Notes under the pieces: model-generated
Seen by the model: only the letters and a program-made list of their open reading frames with translations
Databases searched by the model: none
What the model was told of the DNA's origin: nothing
Part shown: piece after piece, positions 16,838 through 24,106 of the stretch
Layout of the letters: every line of letters starts with the position of its first letter
Numbering within the stretch: the stretch's first letter is position 1
NCBI RefSeq assembly: GCF_900109095.1
Contig: NZ_FNYZ01000013.1
Location: forward strand, 102,254-166,253
Source: Sphingobium sp. AP50
Lineage (GTDB): Bacteria > Pseudomonadota > Alphaproteobacteria > Sphingomonadales > Sphingomonadaceae
Direction: 5' to 3'
Length of the DNA stretch: 64,000 nucleotides
Position numbers and translations under genes: made by a program

Positions 16838-16978
16838 GGCCGTTTTCCTTGCGTCCGGTGAGCTGTTGCCCCCGACCTAATCGCCTCTTTTGCAGTGCGG
16901 CAGTCCTCCTGAAGTTCAGTTGTCGATCTTTACAAAATTCTGCTGTAAAGTTGTAAAGCCTGCACAGGAGCATGAGTC
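16838..16978. promoter_or_regulatory. divergent aceA / regulator promoter region with candidate operator
   Basis: The 141-base gap between two divergent starts contains the inverted repeat ctttacaa (16928-16935) and ttgtaaag (16951-16958), with a third related half-site tgtaaag at 16944-16950. The flanking DNA is clearly A/T-rich against a GC-rich background. ScfR/RamB regulators bind A/T-rich sites of this kind beside glyoxylate and propionate genes, so autoregulation plus control of aceA is a reasonable inference. Confidence 0.6.
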
Positions 16979-18376
16979 ATGGCCAAGGATCGTCCCGTCT
17001 ATATGGGGCCGCGCTTGCGGCGGCTGCGGCGTGAACTGGGCCTGACCCAGGCCGACATGGCCGCCGATCTGGAAATCAGCGCCTCCTATGTCGCCCTGCT
17101 GGAGCGCAACCAGCGGCCCTTGACCGCCGACATGCTGCTGCGGCTGGCGCGCACCTATAAACTCGATATGGCCGAAGTGGCGGGGGATGGCGGCGCGGAA
17201 CAGACGGCGCGGTTGCAGGCGGTGCTGAAAGACCCGATGTTTGCCGATATCGATCTGCCGCAACTCGCGACCGGCGATGTCGCGGTCAATTATCCCGGCA
17301 TCACCGAAGCGCTGCTGCGCCTCTACACCAGCTATCGCGAGGAACATCTGGCGCTGGCGGACCGGGGTGCGGGGCCGGAGCGGCAAGAGGATGTCGCCGA
17401 TCCCGTCGCCGAATCCCGCCGTTTCCTGGCCGCGCGGCGCAACAGTTTCCCGTTGCTCGACGATGCGGCGGAGAAGCTGGCCATCGAAGCGGAGGCGGAG
17501 GGCAGCCTGTCCGGCTGGCTGAAGGCCCGGCATAATCTGCGCGTGCGGCGGCTGCCGACCGATGTGATGGCGGGATCGATGCGGCGGCTGGACCGGCATC
17601 GCGATGCGGTGCTGCTGGATGATACGCTGGACAGCGCCAGTTCGCAATTTCAGCTGGCGCTCCAGATTGCCTATCTGGAAATGCGCAAACCCTTCGACGC
17701 ATTGCTGAAGGACGGGCAGTTCAGCGGGGAAAGCGGCCGACGTCTCGCCCGGCGGGCGCTGGCCAGCTATGGTGCGGCGGCGATCCTGATGCCTTATACC
17801 GCCTTTGCCAAGGCGGTGGAGGCGAAACGCTATGATGTCGAGGCGCTGGCCCGCCAGTTCGGTGCCAGTTTCGAACAGACTGCGCATCGGCTGACCACGC
17901 TGCAAAAGCCGGGGCAGGAGCGGGTGCCTTTCTTCTTCCTGCGGGTCGATCCGGCGGGCAATGTCAGCAAGCGGCTGGACGGTGCGGGCTTCCCCTTTGC
18001 GCGCCATGGCGGGTCGTGTCCGCTCTGGTCGGTGCATCGGGTGTTCGAAACGCCGCGTGAAGTGGTGACGCAATGGCTGGAGCTGCCCGATGGTCAGCGC
18101 TATTTTTCGATCGCGCGCACGGTGACGGCGGGCGGCGGGGGATGGGGCGCGCCACGGGTGGAGCGCGCCATTGCGCTATGCTGTGCCGCCGAACATGCCC
18201 ATCGGCTGATCTACACGCAGGATGCGCCGCCCGTGGAGCCGACGCCGATCGGCGTCACCTGCCGCCTGTGCCACCGCGCCCAGTGCATGGCCCGGTCCGC
18301 CCCGCCGATCGGGCGCGACATGTTACCCGACGATTATCGCCGGACCCGCGCGCCCTTCGGCTTTGCCGATGGATGA
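16979..18376 (+). CDS. short-chain fatty acyl-CoA regulator (ScfR/RamB type), XRE family
   Basis: A 465-residue regulator. The N-terminus is a Cro/CI helix-turn-helix (GPRLRRLRRELGLTQADMAADL, then ISASYVALLERNQRPLTADM, residues ~10-60). The middle holds an IrrE/ImmA-like region (FQLALQIAYLEMRKPFD), though the H-E-x-x-H zinc motif of true peptidases is not evident there. The C-terminal part carries the conserved-Cys segment CRLCHRAQCMARSAPPIGR, typical of the family. Relatives sense short-chain acyl-CoA and control aceA/aceB or propionate genes; the divergent aceA supports that role. It converges with the dipeptidase gene, their stop codons abutting. Confidence 0.88.
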   Translation: MAKDRPVYMGPRLRRLRRELGLTQADMAADLEISASYVALLERNQRPLTADMLLRLARTYKLDMAEVAGDGGAEQTARLQAVLKDPMFADIDLPQLATGDVAVNYPGITEALLRLYTSYREEHLALADRGAGPERQEDVADPVAESRRFLAARRNSFPLLDDAAEKLAIEAEAEGSLSGWLKARHNLRVRRLPTDVMAGSMRRLDRHRDAVLLDDTLDSASSQFQLALQIAYLEMRKPFDALLKDGQFSGESGRRLARRALASYGAAAILMPYTAFAKAVEAKRYDVEALARQFGASFEQTAHRLTTLQKPGQERVPFFFLRVDPAGNVSKRLDGAGFPFARHGGSCPLWSVHRVFETPREVVTQWLELPDGQRYFSIARTVTAGGGGWGAPRVERAIALCCAAEHAHRLIYTQDAPPVEPTPIGVTCRLCHRAQCMARSAPPIGRDMLPDDYRRTRAPFGFADG

Positions 18377-19615
18377 TCAGCCGGCGGGCGTGGCCTGCAT
18401 CTGGGCGGCGACTTTTTCGGCCGTCGCCATCACGCGCAGCACATTTTCGCCCGCCAGCTTGGCGATATCCTTGTCGCTCCAGCCGCGGCGCATCAATTCG
18501 GCCAGCAGCGCCGGATAGGTCTGCACGCCCGACAGGCCCTGCGGCAGAGAGCCGACACCGTCGAAATCGCTGCCCAGCCCGACATGGTCGACGCCCGCCA
18601 CCTTGGCGATATGGTCGATATGGTCGGCTACCTCACTCAGGGTCACGACAGGTTCGGGATTGGCTTTCTCCCACTCGGCGAGTGCCTTCTTCGCGCCTTC
18701 CGGATCGCCGATATAGAGGCCGCCAAAGGGCGGAGCGTTGTAGCGGGCCATTTCCGCGCTGCGGTTGGCGCTCCAGATACGGCGTGCTTCGGACACATAT
18801 TGCGGCGCGTAGTTGACCATCACCACGCCGCCATTGGCCGCGACCTGCTTGAGCACCGCGTCCGACACGTTGCGCGGCGTGTTGCAGATCGCCCGCGCGC
18901 TGGAGTGGGAGAAAATGACCGGCGCCTTGCTCACCCGCAGCGCGTCCAGCATCGTGCCTTCGCTGACATGGCTGAGGTCGACCAGCATGCCCAGCCGGTT
19001 CAGCTCCGTCACGACGCTTCCGCCGAACGGGGTCAGCCCGTCATGCTGGGGATTGTCGGTCGCACTGTCCGCCCAGGCGATGGTGCGGCTGTGCGTCAGC
19101 GTCAGATAGGAGGCGCCAAGGTCTTTATAGGCGCGCAGCACGGCCAGGCTGCCGTCGATCTGGCCGCCGCCCTCGACCCCGATCATCGACGCGATCCGCC
19201 CGGCCTTGTGCGCCGCGCGGGCCTGCGCGGCGGTGGTGACGAAAGCGAAGTCATTGGGATAGCGGCGCGCGAAACTGTGGGCGAGGTCGATCTGTTCCAG
19301 CGTATCCTGCACCTGTTGCAGTTCGGGCAGGTCGGCCGACACCCAGACCGACCAGAATTGCCCGCCGACCTGCCCGGCGCGCAGCCGTTCGATATCGGTG
19401 TGGAACTGGGCGGGGTTCAGATGGCGCAGGTCCATGGTCCAGCGCGCGTCCTTCATCTTGTCGGTCAGCGCTTCGGGCCAGTCATTATGCCCGTCGATCA
19501 GCGGCGTGGCCTTGAGGACCTTCGCGATCCGGGCGGTATAAGGATCAGCGTCGGCGGCATGAGCGGACGGGACGGCGAGGAGGAGCGGCAGCAGCGCCAG
19601 AGGGAGAGTCTTCAT
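18377..19615 (-). CDS. membrane dipeptidase, peptidase family M19
   Basis: A 412-residue exported zinc dipeptidase resembling renal dipeptidase. Signal peptide: MKTLPLALLPLLLAVPSAHA. Zinc ligands are visible: His and Asp in LIDGHNDWPEAL, Glu in IGVEGGGQIDG, and two His residues in LVDLSHVSEGTM and VIFSHSSARAIC. The GLGSDFDGVGSLPQGL segment supplies the catalytic Asp region. It probably cleaves dipeptides or D-amino-acid-containing dipeptides in the periplasm; the exact substrate is unknown. Confidence 0.94.
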   Translation of the reverse strand: MKTLPLALLPLLLAVPSAHAADADPYTARIAKVLKATPLIDGHNDWPEALTDKMKDARWTMDLRHLNPAQFHTDIERLRAGQVGGQFWSVWVSADLPELQQVQDTLEQIDLAHSFARRYPNDFAFVTTAAQARAAHKAGRIASMIGVEGGGQIDGSLAVLRAYKDLGASYLTLTHSRTIAWADSATDNPQHDGLTPFGGSVVTELNRLGMLVDLSHVSEGTMLDALRVSKAPVIFSHSSARAICNTPRNVSDAVLKQVAANGGVVMVNYAPQYVSEARRIWSANRSAEMARYNAPPFGGLYIGDPEGAKKALAEWEKANPEPVVTLSEVADHIDHIAKVAGVDHVGLGSDFDGVGSLPQGLSGVQTYPALLAELMRRGWSDKDIAKLAGENVLRVMATAEKVAAQMQATPAG

Positions 19616-19677
19616 GGGCCGGGAGGCTAGGGCGGCGCCCGGTCAAGTCAATCTGTCGACAGGCTTTTCTCCCGCCG

Positions 19678-19706
19678 ATAACCTGCTGTGCGATACCCCA
19701 GGTTAT
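19678..19706. promoter_or_regulatory. candidate operator between the dipeptidase and aat genes
   Basis: Inverted repeat ataacctg (19678-19685) and caggttat (19699-19706), half-site starts 21 bases apart, i.e. two helical turns. It lies in the 202-base divergent gap. No regulator is linked to it; it could also be chance. Confidence 0.3.
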
Positions 19707-19817
19707 GGCCGGCGCAAGAAAGGGCGGCGGCCTGACCTTGCCCCGACCCGCGCCGTGCGATTTTTTGCAAAAACCGGTTCCCGTTTTCCCCTGCCATGCT
19801 CTACTCCTGAGCATCGA

Positions 19818-20555
19818 ATGATGATCGATCCGCTCGTCCTGCTTCAGGCCTATTCCATCGGGGTCTTCCCCATGGCCGACGATCGCGATGCGGAAGAGGT
19901 CTATTGGGTCGAGCCGAAACGCCGGGCGATCCTGCCGCTCGATGGTTTTCACCTGTCGCATTCGCTGTCCAAGGTGATCCGCCGCGATCGCTTCCGCGTC
20001 ACCGCCAACCGCGCCTTCGCCAGCATCCTGGCCATGTGCGCCGAATCGGCGGACGATCGCCCGTCGACCTGGATCAACCATGCGATCGAGCAGGCCTATC
20101 GCCATCTCCACGAAACCGGCTTCGCCCATTCGGTCGAGGTGTGGGACGGGGAGGAACTGGTCGGCGGCCTCTATGGCGTGGCGCTGGGCCGGGCCTTTTT
20201 CGGCGAATCGATGGTGTCGCGCCGGACCGATGCGTCAAAGGTGGCGCTGGCCTGGCTGGTGGCGCGGATGCGCTTTGGCGGCTTCACCCTGCTCGATTGC
20301 CAGTTCATGACGGATCATCTGCGCAGCATGGGCGCGGTGGAGATCAGCCAGCGCGACTATCTTCAGTTGCTGGGCGGGGCCGTGGGCGGCGTGGCGCTGG
20401 GCGCGGGGGCCGTGCTGTCCGGCTCCGGCGCGGCGGCGGAGCTGGCATTCGCGCCGCTGGCCGGGGCCGCCGCATCGCCCTTGCCGCCGATCTTGACCGT
20501 GTCCGGGCCGGTTTCGGGCCATTCCATCGCACAGCTTCTGACCCACACGTCATAG
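19818..20555 (+). CDS. aat: leucyl/phenylalanyl-tRNA-protein transferase
   Basis: A 245-residue enzyme that adds Leu or Phe from aminoacyl-tRNA to proteins with N-terminal Arg or Lys, marking them for ClpAP through the N-end rule. Core motifs: YSIGVFPMADDRDAEEVYWV, the STWINHAIEQAYRHLHETG helix, and GGLYGVALGRAFFGESMVSR. The conserved part ends near QRDYLQLL; the last ~60 residues are a low-complexity Gly/Ala tail encoded antisense to the 3' end of the DUF2155 gene, a 193-base overlap. ATG at 19818 is used; another is at 19821. Confidence 0.94.
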   Translation: MMIDPLVLLQAYSIGVFPMADDRDAEEVYWVEPKRRAILPLDGFHLSHSLSKVIRRDRFRVTANRAFASILAMCAESADDRPSTWINHAIEQAYRHLHETGFAHSVEVWDGEELVGGLYGVALGRAFFGESMVSRRTDASKVALAWLVARMRFGGFTLLDCQFMTDHLRSMGAVEISQRDYLQLLGGAVGGVALGAGAVLSGSGAAAELAFAPLAGAAASPLPPILTVSGPVSGHSIAQLLTHTS

Positions 20556-21013
20556 ACCGGGTGCTGCACGACATTGCGGTCGGGCCGTTCGCGGAAGATC
20601 CAGCCGGAGAAAGCGCGCCGCCACTTGCCGTCCGCGCTGGAGCGCACGTCCAGCTGCACGAAGGCGCCGGTATCCTGCACATTTTCCCAGGGGGCGGTGG
20701 TTTCGCAGGCCTGAAGACGGACGATCGCATCGCCCACGCGCAGCGCTTCGCCCGGCTTCATCGTCAGGTCGCGGGTCAGGCCGTTGCGCTTGTTGAGCAG
20801 GCCGATCACGGCGGTCCGCTGCGCCATCGGCGTGCCGGGCAGGGCGTCCTTGCCTGCGGTCTGGATCGGGCTGCCCTCGACCTTCACCGGGCCGGACTGA
20901 TTCGCGGCCGGTGCCTCGCTCTTTCCGCACCCCGCCAGCGCCAGCGCGCAGGACAGGGCGGGAATCGCCTTATGCAGGATCGGCGGGAAAACCCCCGCCG
21001 GACGCCGGGTCAT
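20363..21013 (-). CDS. DUF2155 family lipoprotein
   Basis: A 216-residue protein with a lipoprotein signal (SCALALAGC, Cys29). The DUF2155 domain is seen from about residue 63: AQRTAVIGLLNKRNGL, then VRLQACETTAPWENVQDTGA, FVQLDV and RRAFSGWIFRERPDRNVVQH, ending VWVRSCAMEWP. The remaining ~45 residues are an Ala/Pro-rich tail lying opposite the aat 3' end. Function unknown; the family is alphaproteobacterial and is often found beside aat and the NDUFA12 gene, as here. Its start overlaps the NDUFA12-like stop (ATGA). Confidence 0.88.
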   Translation of the reverse strand: MTRRPAGVFPPILHKAIPALSCALALAGCGKSEAPAANQSGPVKVEGSPIQTAGKDALPGTPMAQRTAVIGLLNKRNGLTRDLTMKPGEALRVGDAIVRLQACETTAPWENVQDTGAFVQLDVRSSADGKWRRAFSGWIFRERPDRNVVQHPVYDVWVRSCAMEWPETGPDTVKIGGKGDAAAPASGANASSAAAPEPDSTAPAPSATPPTAPPSN

Positions 21014-21408
21014 GCCGCGTCGGGGCTCCAGGCTTCATAGTCGCCGGTCGCCTTCTGGCGCTGGCCGCCCTTTTCGAGCGCACCCGACGGACGATAGGCG
21101 TTGGTCGTGCCGGTCAGGTTGACGCTCGATTCCTTTTCCCAGATGCGCGGCGGCGGCAGGAAGCTTTCGGGCGCACCCTCGATCGAGTGATGCAGCCAGC
21201 CATGCCATTCGGCCGGCACGCGGCTGGCATCGTTAGAGCCATTATACATCACCCAGCGGCGCGTCAGTCCATTGGGGTCGGTGCCGCCCTCATAATAGAC
21301 ATTGCCTTGATGGTCCTCGCCCACTTTCTTGCCCTTGCGGGCCGTGAAGAGCCAGGTGCCGAAGGTGGCGCCATTCCACCAGGTGAAGACGTTAGCCAGG
21401 ATTCCCAT
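21010..21408 (-). CDS. NADH:ubiquinone oxidoreductase subunit NDUFA12 family protein
   Basis: A 132-residue homologue of the mitochondrial complex I accessory subunit B17.2/NDUFA12, present in alphaproteobacteria. Seen: the N-terminal FTWWNGATFGTWLFTARKG, GNVYYEGG, the RRWVMYNGSNDASRVPAEWH segment and the SVNLTGTTNAYRPSGALEKG tail, all family hallmarks. It should bind the peripheral arm of complex I at the inner membrane. Start at 21408 is the first ATG that opens the family N-terminus. Coupled to the DUF2155 gene downstream. Confidence 0.95.
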   Translation of the reverse strand: MGILANVFTWWNGATFGTWLFTARKGKKVGEDHQGNVYYEGGTDPNGLTRRWVMYNGSNDASRVPAEWHGWLHHSIEGAPESFLPPPRIWEKESSVNLTGTTNAYRPSGALEKGGQRQKATGDYEAWSPDAA

Positions 21409-21457
21409 GCGCCAGCGCTTAGCCGCTGTGACGGGCGCGGGCAAGGAGGATATGGCG

Positions 21458-21985
21458 TCAGTTCGCCTTGTCGGGACAGAAATTGAGGTCGGTCGCTTCC
21501 TTGCCACCCGGCACGGCGCAACCACCCCACTGGACGCGGTCGCCTTCCGCGATGCCCAGTTCCGCAGCGCGCCCGCCGCGCAGTTCCAGCACGGCGGTCA
21601 CCGGCACCCCGGCCGACACGGGGACACGCGAATAGGGTTCGGCGCTGGCCTTCAGAAAGGCGATCGTCCCGTCGGTGTGGATGAAGAGCATGTCGAGCGG
21701 GATCAGCGTGTCCTTCATCCAGAAACTGGCGGTACGCGGCGGCTCCATCGGAAACAGCATCCCGCCATCCGCGCCCAGTTCCTTGCGGAACATCAGGCCC
21801 TTTTCCTGTTCCAGCGGGGTCCGGGCAACCTCCACGTCGAAGCGGTGGGTGCCGTTGGCGGCGCGGATGACGGCCGGTAGAGTCAAGGCCTCGGCCTGCG
21901 CCGGTGCGCCATTCTCGGCGGCGGAAGGCGGGCTTGAGCAGGCGGCGAGGAGGCCGAGCGCGAGGAGGGCGGGGAAGCGGATCAT
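21458..21985 (-). CDS. DUF192 family lipoprotein
   Basis: A 175-residue protein with a lipoprotein signal (MIRFPALLALGLLAAC, Cys16). The DUF192 domain runs to the C-terminus: FDVEVARTPLEQEKGLMFRK, then GMLFPMEPPRTASFWMKDTL and IPLDMLFI, ending VLELRGGRAAELGIAEGD. Function is unknown; members are small beta-rich secreted proteins. It is upstream of, and in the same direction as, the NDUFA12-like gene with a 49-base gap. Confidence 0.92.
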   Translation of the reverse strand: MIRFPALLALGLLAACSSPPSAAENGAPAQAEALTLPAVIRAANGTHRFDVEVARTPLEQEKGLMFRKELGADGGMLFPMEPPRTASFWMKDTLIPLDMLFIHTDGTIAFLKASAEPYSRVPVSAGVPVTAVLELRGGRAAELGIAEGDRVQWGGCAVPGGKEATDLNFCPDKAN

Positions 21986-22075
21986 GAAGCGATGCCTAAT
22001 GCGATTCGCGGGCGATGGCGAGGCAGGGTTGGGGAAGGGCCGTGATCGTTCCCCGTGCGTTGCCTTTCCTCCTTC

Positions 22076-22190
22076 CGTCACCCCAGCGGAAGCTGGGGTC
22101 TCCGGCGATAGCGCGAAAGGCTTGAACAAGCGCCACGCTCAACTGTTTTGCGCTATCGCCTGAGATGCCAGCATTCGCTGGCATGACGGG
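22076..22190. repeat. composite palindromic intergenic repeat
   Basis: cgtcaccccagc...gctggggtc, then gcgatagcgc...gcgctatcgc, then gccagc...gctggcatgacg: three nested inverted pairs in 115 bases. This is a typical dispersed repeat of alphaproteobacteria (rc of cgtcatgccagc at one end, cgtcaccccagc at the other). It lies in the 422-base gap upstream of the DUF192 gene, next to the MITE-like element. Confidence 0.6.
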
Positions 22191-22197
22191 TTGCGAC

Positions 22198-22348
22198 CGA
22201 GGCTGTGTAAAAACATCTCGTCGCAAACGAAATGAGCACTATCTGAATCCGGGCGGTTGCCTTGCCGCACGAAAAGAATCCGGCGCGGGCAATCCCTGAA
22301 TCAATCATGCGCCGTTGGGCCGCGCGTTCGCGTTTTTACACAGCCTCG
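22198..22348. mobile_element. MITE-like element or deleted IS remnant (151 bp)
   Basis: Perfect 17-bp terminal inverted repeats cgaggctgtgtaaaaac (22198-22214) and gtttttacacagcctcg (22332-22348) enclose 117 bases with no transposase. Ends of the form ggctgtgtaaaaac are typical of DDE-transposase insertion sequences. The internal sequence may be a solo non-autonomous copy. No clear target duplication is visible. Confidence 0.7.
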
Positions 22349-22407
22349 ACCAGTTTTTGCCGTTCCCGGCCTCTATCCCACTTCTGAGTTGCGGACGTTC
22401 AGGCAGC

Positions 22408-22779
22408 ATGAGACCATACCCTATGCAGATTAGGATATATGAAGGTGAGATGCTCATTGGAACCGCCGTTCTAGAGCATTTGGACCCGCCTATGGGCGTG
22501 GCTTCCGGACCATTCTCGCCTTCTGAGCACTACAACCGCGATGCTCACGCGAATATGATTGAGGAAGAATATGTAGGAGACCGGGGCCAATCACTGGCTG
22601 CCATTCTCGTTCAGCATAACATGCCAGCAGTGGCTTCAATTGCTATCGAAGACTGGTCTGCCTCGAACCTCGGTGTGCAGTTGACCCTATTCTTCAAAGA
22701 CGGTGAGACCTTCGCGGCCCTTTTTGCCAAGCATCCGGATTACAGAGCGTATTACCCGCACCTAGATAGCGGCAGCTAA
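22408..22779 (+). CDS. hypothetical protein, accessory
   Basis: A 123-residue protein (MRPYPMQIRIYEGEMLIGTA at the start) that I do not recognise with confidence. It looks like a compact alpha/beta protein: a first beta hairpin, the acidic segment NMIEEEYVGDRGQSLAAILV, and LGVQLTLFFKDGETFAALFA. There is no signal peptide or membrane segment. Base composition is markedly less GC-rich than its neighbours and codon use is more relaxed, and a MITE-like element lies directly upstream, so horizontal acquisition is likely. An in-frame ATG at 22423 is an alternative start. Confidence 0.6.
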   Translation: MRPYPMQIRIYEGEMLIGTAVLEHLDPPMGVASGPFSPSEHYNRDAHANMIEEEYVGDRGQSLAAILVQHNMPAVASIAIEDWSASNLGVQLTLFFKDGETFAALFAKHPDYRAYYPHLDSGS

Positions 22780-22826
22780 TCGCCATTCCGGCACCAGAAG
22801 CTGCCATTCCGTAAATCACCCTTTGT

Positions 22827-22853
22827 CGTCATTCCCGCGTAGGCGGGATGACG
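22827..22853. repeat. short palindromic repeat
   Basis: cgtcattcccgc and gcgggatgacg pair around a short loop between two small genes. The same end sequence occurs in dispersed intergenic repeats of many proteobacteria. Confidence 0.5.
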
Positions 22854-22928
22854 TTGCGGGAATGATGCGGCTATCGTCTCCCCACAACGCCCTTTCCTAA
22901 TAGGATTTCCTTTGATCTATCCTGATGG

Positions 22929-23219
22929 ATGGAACAGTCCTTCTCCCCCAATCCGCCCGCGCCCGGCGCGACCCTCCCGGCTGACCGAAACCGCTGGACG
23001 CCGGAGCGGCAACGGCTTTTTCTCGCCAGCCTGCTTGCCACCGGCAATGTCACCCATGCGGCGCGCGCTGTCGGCATGTCGGCGGCCAGTGCGCATCGCC
23101 TGCGCCGTCGGCTGGACGGCACGCCATTTGACCGGGCATGGGGGCGGGCGCTGGCGCTCTATGCGCAAAGTCTGGCCGATCCCTTCGCCAACTCTCCGAA
23201 ACCAGCGCCCCGAAAATAG
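22929..23219 (+). CDS. small helix-turn-helix protein
   Basis: A 96-residue basic protein. Residues ~20-65 make a helix-turn-helix of the terminase-small-subunit/LysR-like kind: RWTPERQRLFLASLLATGNV, THAARAVGMSAASAHRLRRR. The N-terminus is Pro-rich and the C-terminus ends in PKPAPRK. Proteins with this arrangement are frequent as orphan genes in sphingomonads; function is not established. It lies in the accessory patch between the MITE-like element and recX. Confidence 0.65.
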   Translation: MEQSFSPNPPAPGATLPADRNRWTPERQRLFLASLLATGNVTHAARAVGMSAASAHRLRRRLDGTPFDRAWGRALALYAQSLADPFANSPKPAPRK

Positions 23220-23416
23220 GGACCCAACAGGCGCGTCGCTGATGCGAAGGCGGCGCGTCATTCTGATCCGACAGGATGCTTTTGTGACCCGACTGTCGCT
23301 TCGATGGCGCCTGGCCGACGCATGGAGGCCGCATCTGGCCCGAAAAATTCGGCCAGCGACGGTGTGAACTTCGCAACTATGACCCTGATGTGACCCTTTG
23401 CCGCATGGTGCCGCCC

Positions 23417-23938
23417 CTATTCTTCCGTCAATTCCTCTCCCGGCGCGGCATCCACCCATCGCCGCGCGATCGCATAGCCATGGCCCGCCCGCAGGAAGGC
23501 GGCGATCGCTTTTTCGCGCTGCTTGGGGTCGAGCGGGGCGGTCGCATAGGGGCCGATCCGTTTGCGCCGGGCGAAGCGCTCGGCCGCCGTCCAGGCTTCG
23601 GACGCGGTTTGCGCATCGGCCTGTTCCCGGTCGCTTTCCGCTATGCCTGCCGCCCGCAGCGTCTCGTCGATCCGCCGTGCGCCATAGCCGCGCCGGGCCA
23701 GCGCCGCGCTCTTCATCACGGCATAGCCGGCATCGTCGATATAGCCGAGGTCCACGAAGCGTTCGGCCAGTCCTTCCGGATCAGCGGGCTGTTCGCCGCC
23801 CCAGCCGCGTTCGCGGATCTTGCGCGTCAGATAGGCCAGCAGCTTGCCCCGGCTGGTGGCGAAGCGGGCGACGTGACGCAGCGCCATGTCGCGCAATATG
23901 GCTTCATCCAGCGGCGGGGGGAGGCGTTTGCCGGTCAT
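23417..23938 (-). CDS. recX: RecX family regulatory protein
   Basis: A 173-residue modulator that binds RecA filaments and limits their activity. Three-helix RecX repeats are visible: LRHVARFATSRGKLLAYLTR; the RFVDLGYIDDAGYAVMKSAA segment with ARRGYGARRIDETLR; and the C-terminal KQREKAIAAFLRAGHGYAIA. The ATG at 23938 follows aagaggcaat, a good ribosome site; an upstream in-frame ATG at 23965 lacks one. recA is not adjacent. It is divergent from the fatty-acyl-AMP ligase gene. Confidence 0.9.
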   Translation of the reverse strand: MTGKRLPPPLDEAILRDMALRHVARFATSRGKLLAYLTRKIRERGWGGEQPADPEGLAERFVDLGYIDDAGYAVMKSAALARRGYGARRIDETLRAAGIAESDREQADAQTASEAWTAAERFARRKRIGPYATAPLDPKQREKAIAAFLRAGHGYAIARRWVDAAPGEELTEE

Positions 23939-24106
23939 ATTGCCTCTTAATGGCGGACGCGCCATCTTTATGCCACAGTCGGGCCGGAATTTTACCGCGC
24001 CTTGTCGGCTAATAAGCGAAACTGGAATGGAATAGGCGGTGCAACTGGCGCTTAAAGCTGCTAGCGGCCGCGGTTTCACGATTTTGAAGACATTGGGTCA
24101 ACCAAT

